Positions 1 through 5,956 of a stretch of 6,824 nt of DNA are shown here, piece after piece. Under the pieces are notes generated by a model. The model saw only the letters and a program-made list of their open reading frames with translations. It was not told where the DNA came from and did not search any database. The position numbers and the translations under genes are program-made. The stretch spans positions 1-6,824 of the forward strand of contig DJVC01000124.1 in the NCBI GenBank assembly GCA_002440765.1. Reading direction: 5' to 3'. Numbering within the stretch: position 1 is the stretch's first letter; each line of letters opens with the position of its first letter. The stretch comes from a bacterium UBP3_UBA6266. GTDB taxonomy: Bacteria; Auribacterota; UBA6266.

Positions 1-1
1 T

Positions 2-127
2 TATACAGATATAGAAGGGCTTGCTCTGGCGACATACGATGATTTGATGAAGATACCCGGCGTCGGCGAGAAGACGGCTGAAAAGATTATTAACGCCATA
101 AAAGATATAACAAAGGATAAGAGTTGA
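2..127 (+). CDS. nusA: NusA, C-terminal end only (partial at window start)
   Basis: The last 41 codons and TGA stop of a gene that begins before the window. The visible peptide contains a helix-hairpin-helix signature, IPGVGEKTAEKII (visible residues 18-30), followed by a short lysine-rich tail. NusA binds RNA polymerase and nascent RNA and modulates pausing, termination and antitermination in the cytoplasm. Many NusA proteins end in helix-hairpin-helix repeats of this kind, and nusA directly upstream of infB is one of the most conserved bacterial gene pairs. The call therefore rests on this motif plus position; the S1 and KH domains that would prove it lie outside the window. The stop codon overlaps the infB TTG start (TTGA at 124-127), so the two are probably translated in a coupled way. 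The small genes ylxR and ylxQ, often found between nusA and infB in Firmicutes, are absent. Confidence 0.85.
   Translation, partial: YTDIEGLALATYDDLMKIPGVGEKTAEKIINAIKDITKDKS
112..117 (+). promoter_or_regulatory. Ribosome binding site supporting the infB TTG start
   Basis: AAAGGA lies inside the final nusA codons, six bases before the TTG at 124. It supports TTG as the infB start. The encoded residues then begin directly with the IF2 N-terminal domain ([10 protein letters not shown]), which fits the family. Confidence 0.55.
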
Positions 128-2226
128 GAGTACACGAACTTGCTAAAGAGTTAGATTTAAACAGTAAGGATATTATAAAAATCCTGAAGGATAATAAAAT
201 TACTGTTAAAGGCCATATGTCTTCGGTTTCCGACGAAGGTATAAAACTGGTTAAAGATTCTGCTGCCAAAACATCTGCCAAGACATCTTCCGCCAAAGCG
301 CCGTCGCAGAAAAAGAAACAGGCGCATTCCGGTGAAATATCTAAAAAGCCGGAAAAAAAGAAAGCAAAGGAAGATGTCATAAGCGTCAAATCCGTTAAGG
401 TTGTTGAGGCTGAAGAAGAAGAAAAGAAACCGTCAAAGGTCATTGAACTGGATCTTCCTGTATCCGTAAAGAGTCTTGCCCAGAAAATTAATGCCAAACC
501 GAATGAACTGATAGCAAAATTAATGACAATGAGCATATTTGCGTCTCTTAACCAGATGCTTGACGCGGAAACCGCGGAAATTGTAGCCCGCGAATACGGG
601 TATGACCTGTTAAAGAGAGAGGCAAAGAAAGTTGAACCTGTTGAAATAGTAGAAGAGAAGAAAAGCCTATTTGAAGAAGAATTACTTGAAAAGATAGAAG
701 ATAAACCCGAAGATCTGAAAACGCGGCCGCCCATTGTTACTTTTCTGGGGCATGTTGACCATGGCAAAACCACTCTCCTTGATTATATAAGGAAGACTAA
801 AGTAGTTTCAAAAGAACACGGCGGGATAACGCAGCATATAGGGGCATACAGAGTTAATTCATCCCATGGCTCTATCGCATTTTTGGATACTCCCGGCCAT
901 GAAGCGTTCACTGCCATGAGGGCCAGAGGCGCTAATGTAACTGATATAGCAGTTCTAATTATTGCGGCGGATGACGGGGTTATGCCCCAGACAGTTGAGG
1001 CTATAAATCATTCCAAAGCTGCGGGTGTTGCCATTATGGTTGCAATAACTAAAGTTGATAAACCTACCGCAAATGTTGAACGGGTGAAAAGGCAGCTCAC
1101 GGAATTGAATCTGGTTCCGGAAGATTGGGGCGGGGAAATTATATGTTGTGAAGTTTCCGGTATTACAGGAGAAGGGGTGGATCATCTTCTCGAGATGATT
1201 TCTCTTCAGGCTGAAATCCTTGAACTTAAAGCGAATCCGGCGCGCCCTGCAGAAGGGACCGTTGTTGAAGCTAAATTGACCCGCGATAGGGGTCCCATAG
1301 TGGTGGGGTTGGTCAGAAAAGGGACTTTGAAAAGGGGAGATATTATTATCAGCGGTATGTATTTCGGCAAGGTAAAAGCCCTTATTGATGAATACGGTAG
1401 AAACCTTAACAGCGCGGGGCCTTCCGTTCCTGTTGAGATATCGGGATTGGCCGGAGTTCCTGAGGCAGGCTCCGAATTCCGTGTAATTTCCGGTGAAAAA
1501 ACAGCTAAGAGTATCGCGGAGCACAGGCAGAGAAAATATAAAGACGAATTGCTGGATAAAAGACAGAAAGTTACCCTTGAAAACCTTTACGACCGTATTA
1601 AACAGGGAAATTCACGGGAGCTTCGCATAGTCCTGAAATGTGATGTCCAGGGTTCGATAGAAGCTATTCTTAAATCCATACAGGGCATAGATTCTAAAGA
1701 AGTTAACCTTAATATAATCCACAGCGGACTCGGAGATATAAATGATTCTGATATAATGCTTGCCTCGGCTTCCAGCGGTATAGTAATCGGTTTTCATGTG
1801 CGGATGTCGCCGGGTGTTAAAGACCTTGCCAAGACGCAAGGGGTGGAAATCCGGCATTATAAGATTATTTACGATTTAATAAATGAAATAAGACTGGGGC
1901 TTGAGGGTTTATTGGAACCCGAACGGAAAGAAGTAGTTACAGGACACGCTGAAGTAAGACAGGTTTTTAAAATTTCTAAGGTCGGAAATATTGCGGGCTG
2001 TCATGTATTGGACGGTTATATAAACAGGAATTCCTTTGTCAGAGTTCAGCGCAGTGACGAAGCGATATTTGAGGGCAGGATTGATTCACTTAAAAGATTT
2101 AAGGATGAAGTCAAGGAAGTTAAAACCGGTTTCGAATGCGGTATTTCTATCGGGGGATTTAAAGATTTCTCGGAAGGTGACATTGTAGAATCTTATATAA
2201 TAGAGAAAACAGTCAGGAAATTATAA
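124..2226 (+). CDS. infB: Translation initiation factor IF-2
   Basis: A 700-residue GTPase that brings formyl-Met-tRNA to the 30S subunit and promotes 50S joining. Residues 1-46 form an IF2_N domain, followed by a Lys/Ala/Glu-rich linker (about 46-104) and a second IF2_N-like domain (about 106-162). The G domain carries G1 GHVDHGKT (209-216), G2 GGITQHIG (233-240), G3 DTPGHEAF (255-262), G4 TKVD (309-312) and G5 SGITGEG (345-351). Beta-barrel domain II and the IF2-specific domains follow, with the initiator-tRNA-binding C2 domain beginning near GHAEVRQVF (607-615) and including IAGCHV (623-628). The length is normal for a bacterial IF2 with a short linker. Two guanine-recognition motifs depart from consensus: Thr for Asn in NKxD, and SG for SA in G5. 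The TTG start overlaps the nusA stop and has a ribosome binding site. The identity is certain. Confidence 0.98.
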   Translation: MRVHELAKELDLNSKDIIKILKDNKITVKGHMSSVSDEGIKLVKDSAAKTSAKTSSAKAPSQKKKQAHSGEISKKPEKKKAKEDVISVKSVKVVEAEEEEKKPSKVIELDLPVSVKSLAQKINAKPNELIAKLMTMSIFASLNQMLDAETAEIVAREYGYDLLKREAKKVEPVEIVEEKKSLFEEELLEKIEDKPEDLKTRPPIVTFLGHVDHGKTTLLDYIRKTKVVSKEHGGITQHIGAYRVNSSHGSIAFLDTPGHEAFTAMRARGANVTDIAVLIIAADDGVMPQTVEAINHSKAAGVAIMVAITKVDKPTANVERVKRQLTELNLVPEDWGGEIICCEVSGITGEGVDHLLEMISLQAEILELKANPARPAEGTVVEAKLTRDRGPIVVGLVRKGTLKRGDIIISGMYFGKVKALIDEYGRNLNSAGPSVPVEISGLAGVPEAGSEFRVISGEKTAKSIAEHRQRKYKDELLDKRQKVTLENLYDRIKQGNSRELRIVLKCDVQGSIEAILKSIQGIDSKEVNLNIIHSGLGDINDSDIMLASASSGIVIGFHVRMSPGVKDLAKTQGVEIRHYKIIYDLINEIRLGLEGLLEPERKEVVTGHAEVRQVFKISKVGNIAGCHVLDGYINRNSFVRVQRSDEAIFEGRIDSLKRFKDEVKEVKTGFECGISIGGFKDFSEGDIVESYIIEKTVRKL

Positions 2227-2264
2227 CGGTTTTCAGATCTGCTTGTGCCAGTCTCCAACCTAAA

Positions 2265-2546
2265 ATGAAAATTGGATTACTTCAGATAAAAATTGAGATC
2301 CCCTGGGCGTTATCCCTGAAAGACAAGAGAAGCGCCGTTAAGAGCATTAAAAACAGGATATCCAACAGATTTAATGTGGCGGTTTCCGAAACAGGCGACC
2401 TGAATTATAAGAATTCGGCGGAGCTTAGTGTGGTTACGGTGTCAAGCGCGGCGGTTATGAATGATAAGATACTTGCTTCCGTGGTTAATTATCTTGAAAC
2501 AGATAAAAATGTTGAATTGGTTGATTACAGGACAGAACGGTTATAA
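2265..2546 (+). CDS. ylxP: DUF503 / YlxP-like small protein
   Basis: A 93-residue protein matching the DUF503 (YlxP) family. It opens with a beta strand (MKIGLLQIKIEIP), then the hallmark LSLKDKRSAVKSIKNRI (17-32) and NRFNVAVSE (34-42), followed by DLNYKNSAELSVVTVSS where many relatives have a Trp after the Asp-Leu. In Bacillus subtilis the homologous ylxP also lies between infB and rbfA. The molecular role of the family is poorly defined; a link to ribosome or translation functions is suggested mainly by this location. The ATG at 2265 is chosen because the first residues align with the usual start of the family and no in-frame ATG, GTG or TTG is visible back to the infB stop. No Shine-Dalgarno sequence is visible in the 38 bases upstream. 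There are no membrane segments or signal peptide; it is probably cytosolic. Confidence 0.9.
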   Translation: MKIGLLQIKIEIPWALSLKDKRSAVKSIKNRISNRFNVAVSETGDLNYKNSAELSVVTVSSAAVMNDKILASVVNYLETDKNVELVDYRTERL

Positions 2547-2563
2547 CGGCGGAATAACAGAAA

Positions 2564-2911
2564 ATGTCAAATAGAATTCCCAGAGTCGCACAGCAGATTA
2601 AACAGATAATATCAGAGATTGTTTTTAAACAGGTGAAAGATCCAAGGGTTGGCTTTGTGACCGTTTCGCGTGTTAAATTAAGCAATGATTTACGTGAGGC
2701 GCTTGTCTTTATAAGTGTACTGGGTACGGAAAAGCAAAAAGCGGATACAATGAAAGCATTGAAAAGGGCTACCGGGTTTATCCAGCATAATTTGGGCAGG
2801 GAAATGAGCCTGAAATTCACGCCGCATATTAAATTTAAGTATGATTCTTCATTGGATCATGCTTTCCACATCGATAAAGTGATAAAAGAGATAAAGAAGG
2901 GTGAAATTTAA
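2564..2911 (+). CDS. rbfA: 30S ribosome-binding factor RbfA
   Basis: A 115-residue single-domain KH-like protein. RbfA binds the immature 30S subunit and helps maturation of the 16S rRNA 5' end and neck; it is also a cold-adaptation factor in E. coli. Family signatures are the N-terminal helix RIPRVAQQIKQIISEIV (4-20), then KDPRVGFVTVSRVKLSNDL (25-43), the strand ALVFISVLG (46-54) and the helix-turn ALKRATGFIQ (65-74), which fits the interrupted KH-type helix of this family. IKFKYDSSLDHAFHID (88-103) matches the conserved end of the domain. The length is typical, without the long C-terminal extension seen in some proteobacteria. It begins 17 bases after the DUF503 stop; the upstream ribosome binding site is weak (GGCGGA at 2548-2553). 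Its TAA stop shares one base with the ATG of the next gene. Confidence 0.95.
   Translation: MSNRIPRVAQQIKQIISEIVFKQVKDPRVGFVTVSRVKLSNDLREALVFISVLGTEKQKADTMKALKRATGFIQHNLGREMSLKFTPHIKFKYDSSLDHAFHIDKVIKEIKKGEI
2897..2901 (+). promoter_or_regulatory. Ribosome binding site for nrnA inside the end of rbfA
   Basis: AAGGG within the last rbfA codons, nine bases before the ATG at 2911. Together with the TAATG stop/start overlap it supports this start and points to translational coupling with rbfA. Confidence 0.55.
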
Positions 2912-3900
2912 TGGAAATCAGCCACGAAATTTTAAAAGGTCTGAAAAGCATTATAAAGAAAAGCAGAAAGATTGCGGTGGTAACACACATAAATCCGGAC
3001 GGGGATGCAATAGGATCGGCTCTTGCGGTAGTGATTAGTTTACAGAAAATGGGCAAGGAAGCCACGGGTTTTATACAGGATGTGGTTCCCGAAAATTATG
3101 CGTTTCTTCCCAAGTCGGGCACTCTGAGGATTGTTGACTCCATACCCGGGGAATATGATGCGCTTATAAGCCTGGATGTTCCGGAACTGGACAGGCTTGG
3201 AAAGTTTGAAAAAGACGTTTCAAAGTTTAAAAGCATAATTAATATCGATCATCATATATGTAACGCCAATTACGGATCGGTCAATGTATCTATTACATCC
3301 GCTGCCGCGACTGCGGAACTCGTATATGAACTGATAAAAAGGCTTCAGATAGAGATCGATTATGATATTGCCCTTTGTGTTTACACAGGAATAGTTACTG
3401 ATACGGGCTCTTTCCAATACAGGAATACAACTTCCGAAACACATAAAATAGTCGCTGAATTAATGGAAAAGGGGATAAAGCCCGAAAATGTCACTGAGGA
3501 AGTATACGAGGCAAAAAGCCTGTCAAAAGTCAAATTACTTGGATTGGCGCTTGAAACGATGAGTTTCAGCGCCGATGGACAGATAGGTTGGTTATGGGTT
3601 ACCAGAAAGATGAAGGATGAGATTGGTTCAACTCCCGAAGATACCGAAGGTTTTGTAGATTACGCGAGGTCCGTAAAGGGGGTTAAAGTGGCGATTTTTT
3701 TCGAGGAGCTTGACGGGAATAAAGTTAAAATCAGTCTCAGGTCAAAGATCCAGCACGTTGACGTGAATAAAATTGCGCATAAATTCGGCGGCGGCGGCCA
3801 TCCGTCAGCTGCAGGGGCCGTTGTTTCGGGAACCCCCAACGAAGTTGAAGAAATGCTGTTGAAAGTGATTAAAATCGAATTTGAAAAAAGCGAGAACTGA
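2911..3900 (+). CDS. nrnA: DHH-family phosphoesterase, NrnA-like (oligoribonuclease / pAp phosphatase)
   Basis: A 329-residue cytosolic enzyme of the DHH/DHHA1 superfamily. Metal-binding motifs are visible in order: HINPDGDAIGS (26-36; Asp30, Asp32), LDVPELDRLG (88-97; Asp89), DHHI (113-116) and TGIVTDTGSFQY (159-170; Asp164). The C-terminal DHHA1 substrate-binding domain ends in GGGGHPSAAG (293-302). This layout and length match NrnA, which degrades very short RNA oligonucleotides (nanoRNA) and, in characterised members, dephosphorylates 3'-phosphoadenosine 5'-phosphate. The closely related c-di-AMP/pGpG phosphodiesterases share the same motifs but usually carry extra N-terminal membrane or PAS/GGDEF domains (GdpP) that are absent here; a stand-alone DhhP-type c-di-AMP/pApA hydrolase cannot be excluded from sequence alone. 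Its position between rbfA and truB is shared with many clostridial and other bacterial genomes. It starts on the rbfA stop and ends immediately before the truB start. Confidence 0.88.
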   Translation: MEISHEILKGLKSIIKKSRKIAVVTHINPDGDAIGSALAVVISLQKMGKEATGFIQDVVPENYAFLPKSGTLRIVDSIPGEYDALISLDVPELDRLGKFEKDVSKFKSIINIDHHICNANYGSVNVSITSAAATAELVYELIKRLQIEIDYDIALCVYTGIVTDTGSFQYRNTTSETHKIVAELMEKGIKPENVTEEVYEAKSLSKVKLLGLALETMSFSADGQIGWLWVTRKMKDEIGSTPEDTEGFVDYARSVKGVKVAIFFEELDGNKVKISLRSKIQHVDVNKIAHKFGGGGHPSAAGAVVSGTPNEVEEMLLKVIKIEFEKSEN

Positions 3901-4617
3901 TTGAACGGAATTTTGATTATCAATAAGCCTGCCGGACCGACATCCCATGATATTGTTTCTGCCGTGCGGAAAAAACTGGATTTAAAGAAAGTGGGACATG
4001 CGGGAACCCTGGACCCTATGGCGCGCGGCGTATTGATAGTATTGGTAGGCAAAGCGACTAAATTGTCTTCCATGTTTCTTTCCTCGGATAAAACTTATAT
4101 CGCCAAAATAAGGCTTGGGATGTTAACGGATACACTGGATTTGGCCGGAACGGTTAAATCCGTTTGCGATGTCCCTGACCTTACCGAAAAGCGTATTGAT
4201 AACGTCCTGACCGGGTTTGAAGGGGAAATTTTGCAACTGCCGCCGATGTATTCGGCAAAGAAGGTAAAAGGTAAAAAACTATATGAAATGGCGAGGAAGG
4301 GAATTGAAGTGGAAAGAAATCCCGAAAAGGTTAAAATTTATGAAATAAAGAGGCTGGATTATTTGAAACCCGACCTTACGATAAAGGTTTCATGCTCAAA
4401 GGGGACATATATAAGGGCTTTAGCGTATGACATCGGCAGAGTTTTCGGCTGTAACGCGTGTATTGCGGATTTGAAAAGGGTGAAAAGCGGGAAATTTTCT
4501 ATTAATGAGGCGATTCCATTTGAGAAATTCAAATTGATGAACAGAACAGAGATCGAAGGGTCAAAATATTTTTTGAGCAAAAATAATGAAAATTTTGAAA
4601 ACATTAAAAAAAGTTAA
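3901..4617 (+). CDS. truB: tRNA pseudouridine(55) synthase TruB, short form
   Basis: A 238-residue enzyme that isomerises uridine 55 in the T-arm of tRNA. The catalytic motif is GHAGTLDPMARGVL (32-45), with the nucleophile Asp38. Other family blocks are INKPAGPTSHD (7-17), DKTYIA (63-68; Tyr66), GMLTDTLDLAG (73-83), PPMYSAKKVKGKKLYEMARKGIEV (114-137) and CSKGTYIRALAYDIG (165-179; Arg172). After LKRVKSG (191-197) only about 40 residues remain, so the C-terminal PUA-type RNA-binding domain present in E. coli and Thermotoga TruB is missing, or at most a remnant is left. The start is TTG, placed directly after the nrnA TGA; its first residues (MNGILIINKP) align with the normal N-terminus. The upstream binding site is poor, so reinitiation after nrnA is likely. 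The 3' end overlaps ribF by 32 bases. Confidence 0.96.
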   Translation: MNGILIINKPAGPTSHDIVSAVRKKLDLKKVGHAGTLDPMARGVLIVLVGKATKLSSMFLSSDKTYIAKIRLGMLTDTLDLAGTVKSVCDVPDLTEKRIDNVLTGFEGEILQLPPMYSAKKVKGKKLYEMARKGIEVERNPEKVKIYEIKRLDYLKPDLTIKVSCSKGTYIRALAYDIGRVFGCNACIADLKRVKSGKFSINEAIPFEKFKLMNRTEIEGSKYFLSKNNENFENIKKS

Positions 4618-5515
4618 ATTTCACAAGGCCACAGCCCTGACACTGGGGTTTTTTGACGGTGTTCATAAAGGCCACAGGATGATTATATCCAGAACAGTCA
4701 AATACGCCAAAAGACACGGACTTGTTTCCGTGGTGTATACTTTCCTGCCGTCAAAAACATGGAAATGTCCTTTTGCCAGGAAAAGGCCTTTACTTACCTC
4801 TGTTGACCACAGGCTTAAGCTTATAGAAGATATAGGCGTCGATTATTGTTATCTGCAGGATTTCACAAAGGCTTTTGCGTCTATAAGCGCTGCTGATTTT
4901 CTGGATAAAGTGTTATTCCCAAAATTCAAGCCTGAGTATATCTGTATCGGTTCAAATTTCCGTTTTGGAAAGAATCAGAAAGGCACCGCAATGATGATGC
5001 GGCAAACGGCCGCAAAAAAGGGGATCAGGTTGGAAATAGAGAAACCGTTTCGTTTGAACGGCAGAAATGTAAGCAGCAGCGGAATAAGAAGTCTGATTGA
5101 GGCCGGCAGAATAGAAGAAGCTTCAAAATATCTGGGGAGGCCTTATTCCGTGCTTGGAACAGTTATCCACGGCAAAGGATTGGGCCGCAGGATTGGTTTT
5201 CCTACGGCGAACCTGGATCCTCACAATGAAGCAATTCCGCCTCTCGGCGTTTATGCGACCAGGACAATAATAAACGGGAAAACCTTTGATTCGGTTACTA
5301 ACATAGGCAAATTTAAAGATAACAGGATAATCGAAGCTCATATCTTTAATTTCAGGAAAAATCTTACGGGGAAAGACATTGAAGTCCTGTTTTTTAAGAA
5401 GTTAAGGCCCGAAATGGAATTTGAATCATCGGGGACGCTGGCGGCGCAGATTAAGAAGGACTGCTATAAAGCGCGTAACTTATTGCGGTCGAGAGAATTA
5501 TATTATAAAAAATAA
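4586..5515 (+). CDS. ribF: Bifunctional riboflavin kinase / FAD synthetase RibF
   Basis: A 309-residue enzyme that phosphorylates riboflavin to FMN and adenylylates FMN to FAD. The N-terminal nucleotidyltransferase domain shows LGFFDGVHKGH (20-30, the GxFDGxHxGH nucleotide-binding motif), GSNFRFGKNQKG (122-133) and VSSSGIRSLI (162-171, equivalent to SSTxIR). The C-terminal flavokinase domain begins near residue 186 with GTVIHGKGLGRRIGFPTANL (191-210), where the PTAN block binds Mg-ATP, then GVYAT (221-225), IEAHIFNF (249-256; Glu250 probable catalytic base) and a helical end LAAQIKKDCYKARNLL. The usual NIGxxPTF block reads NIGKFKDN (239-246), a deviation. ATG 4586 gives a normal N-terminus although it lies within truB and has almost no ribosome binding site; no better start exists downstream that keeps the first domain whole. 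Length is normal for the family. Confidence 0.96.
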   Translation: MKILKTLKKVKFHKATALTLGFFDGVHKGHRMIISRTVKYAKRHGLVSVVYTFLPSKTWKCPFARKRPLLTSVDHRLKLIEDIGVDYCYLQDFTKAFASISAADFLDKVLFPKFKPEYICIGSNFRFGKNQKGTAMMMRQTAAKKGIRLEIEKPFRLNGRNVSSSGIRSLIEAGRIEEASKYLGRPYSVLGTVIHGKGLGRRIGFPTANLDPHNEAIPPLGVYATRTIINGKTFDSVTNIGKFKDNRIIEAHIFNFRKNLTGKDIEVLFFKKLRPEMEFESSGTLAAQIKKDCYKARNLLRSRELYYKK

Positions 5516-5518
5516 GCA

Positions 5519-5562
5519 TTGGCATAAAACCCTTTACATTTGATACAATACTTTGGTAGCAT
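5519..5562 (+). promoter_or_regulatory. Candidate sigma70-type promoter elements upstream of rpsO
   Basis: Two overlapping arrangements are visible. A: TTGGCA (5519-5524), 19-base spacer, TACAAT (5544-5549), with an extended -10 TG at 5541-5542. B: TTTACA (5533-5538), 18-base spacer, TAGCAT (5557-5562), with TG at 5554-5555. Each hexamer matches consensus at five of six positions except TAGCAT (four). This is the only long gap in the window, which fits a separate promoter for rpsO-pnp, as known in other bacteria. Start site and sigma factor are inferred; no experimental support. Confidence 0.4.
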
Positions 5563-5568
5563 TGTATC
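5542..5568 (+). other. Inverted repeat after ribF: AT-rich hairpin or operator dyad
   Basis: GATACAAT (5542-5549) and ATTGTATC (5561-5568) are perfect reverse complements; an extra C5551-G5559 pair is possible beyond one A/C mismatch, leaving a 7-base loop. The right arm is followed by TTTT (5569-5572). As RNA it could be a weak rho-independent terminator closing the ribF transcript. As DNA it overlaps the candidate -10 hexamers and could be an operator. The stem is AT-rich and the T-run short, so the terminator reading is uncertain. The sequence itself cannot decide between the two. Confidence 0.4.
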
Positions 5569-5595
5569 TTTTATGGAGTTTAATATAAAAAATAA

Positions 5596-5664
5596 CCTGG
5601 ATTTTGCCGGCTGTCTACCCATACAGTCGCGCAGATTCCTTGGCGTTTAAAAAAGGAGGAAGAG
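5596..5664 (+). promoter_or_regulatory. Structured rpsO leader with possible Shine-Dalgarno sequestration
   Basis: A hairpin CGGCTGT / ACAGTCG (5608-5614 with 5623-5629, one G·U, 8-base loop) can form in the leader. CC-GGA (5596-5597, 5599-5601) can pair with TCC-GG (5637-5639, 5642-5643) around it. Alternatively TTCCTT (5636-5641) can pair with AAGGAG (5653-5658) and cover the rpsO ribosome binding site; the two pairings exclude each other. S15 is known to repress its own translation through leader structures that differ between bacterial groups. That this leader works that way is inference from pairing alone. Confidence 0.35.
5653..5659 (+). promoter_or_regulatory. Strong Shine-Dalgarno sequence for rpsO
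   Basis: AAGGAGG, five bases before the ATG at 5665, the best match to the 16S rRNA 3' end in the window. It fixes the rpsO start and contrasts with the weak or absent sites of DUF503, truB and ribF. Confidence 0.85.
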
Positions 5665-5934
5665 ATGGGGAATAAAGTAGTGAAAAAGAAAAAAATAATA
5701 GCGGATTTCAGGAGAAGCGACAAAGATACAGGTTCTGCGGAAGTGCAGATTGCCCTTATCACGGAAAGGATTAATGAACTGACTGAACATTTAAAGATTC
5801 ATAAGAAAGATCATAACAGCAGAAGAGGCTTATTGAAATTAGTGGGGCAGAGGAGGAGCCTTCTTGATTATCTGTTATCAAAAAATCCTTCAAAATATAA
5901 AGAGTTAATTTCTAAACTGAATCTGCGCAAATAA
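5665..5934 (+). CDS. rpsO: Small ribosomal subunit protein S15
   Basis: An 89-residue protein of exactly the usual S15 length. S15 binds the 16S rRNA central-domain three-way junction (helices 20-22) early in 30S assembly and helps form bridge B4 to the 50S subunit. The conserved RNA-contacting blocks are [16 protein letters not shown] (21-36), [19 protein letters not shown] (42-60), which includes the invariant His-Lys-Lys-Asp-His and Ser-Arg-Arg, and QRRSLLDYL (62-70) ahead of a basic C-terminus. The N-terminal stretch [11 protein letters not shown] is very lysine-rich but aligns with the variable first helix. The ATG is fixed by a strong AAGGAGG. It is separated from ribF by the only sizeable gap and sits 22 bases ahead of pnp, a pairing conserved in most bacteria. 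Leader structure suggests possible feedback control by S15. Confidence 0.98.
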   Translation: MGNKVVKKKKIIADFRRSDKDTGSAEVQIALITERINELTEHLKIHKKDHNSRRGLLKLVGQRRSLLDYLLSKNPSKYKELISKLNLRK

Positions 5935-5940
5935 AATTCT

Positions 5941-5945
5941 GGAGG
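5941..5945 (+). promoter_or_regulatory. Ribosome binding site for pnp
   Basis: GGAGG in the 22-base rpsO-pnp gap, 11 bases before the ATG at 5957. This spacing is somewhat long, but the ATG is supported by the protein N-terminus. Confidence 0.65.
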
Positions 5946-5956
5946 ATTATTTATTT

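Noticed and set aside
90..773. Long open frame of 227 codons on the minus strand, antisense to infB
   Set aside because: Its peptide is Ser/Phe-rich low complexity that mirrors the Lys/Glu-rich infB linker; infB is certain on the other strand, and no binding site or family resemblance is seen.
955..1524. 189-codon minus-strand open frame within infB
   Set aside because: It is opposite the conserved GTPase domain and has no recognisable family features; a shadow of infB codon bias.
2234..2241. Palindrome CAGATCTG in the infB–DUF503 gap
   Set aside because: An 8-base palindrome without flanking symmetry or promoter elements; expected by chance at this scale.
2221..2549. Repeated TTATAACGG at the ends of infB (2221-2229) and DUF503 (2541-2549)
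   Set aside because: Only nine bases, both spanning ordinary TAA stops; most likely coincidence.
5929..5956. Inverted repeat AAATAAA / TTTATTT flanking the pnp ribosome binding site
   Set aside because: A perfect 7-bp match but made only of A/T pairs with a 14-base loop; too weak to claim a functional hairpin such as the RNase III site known in E. coli.
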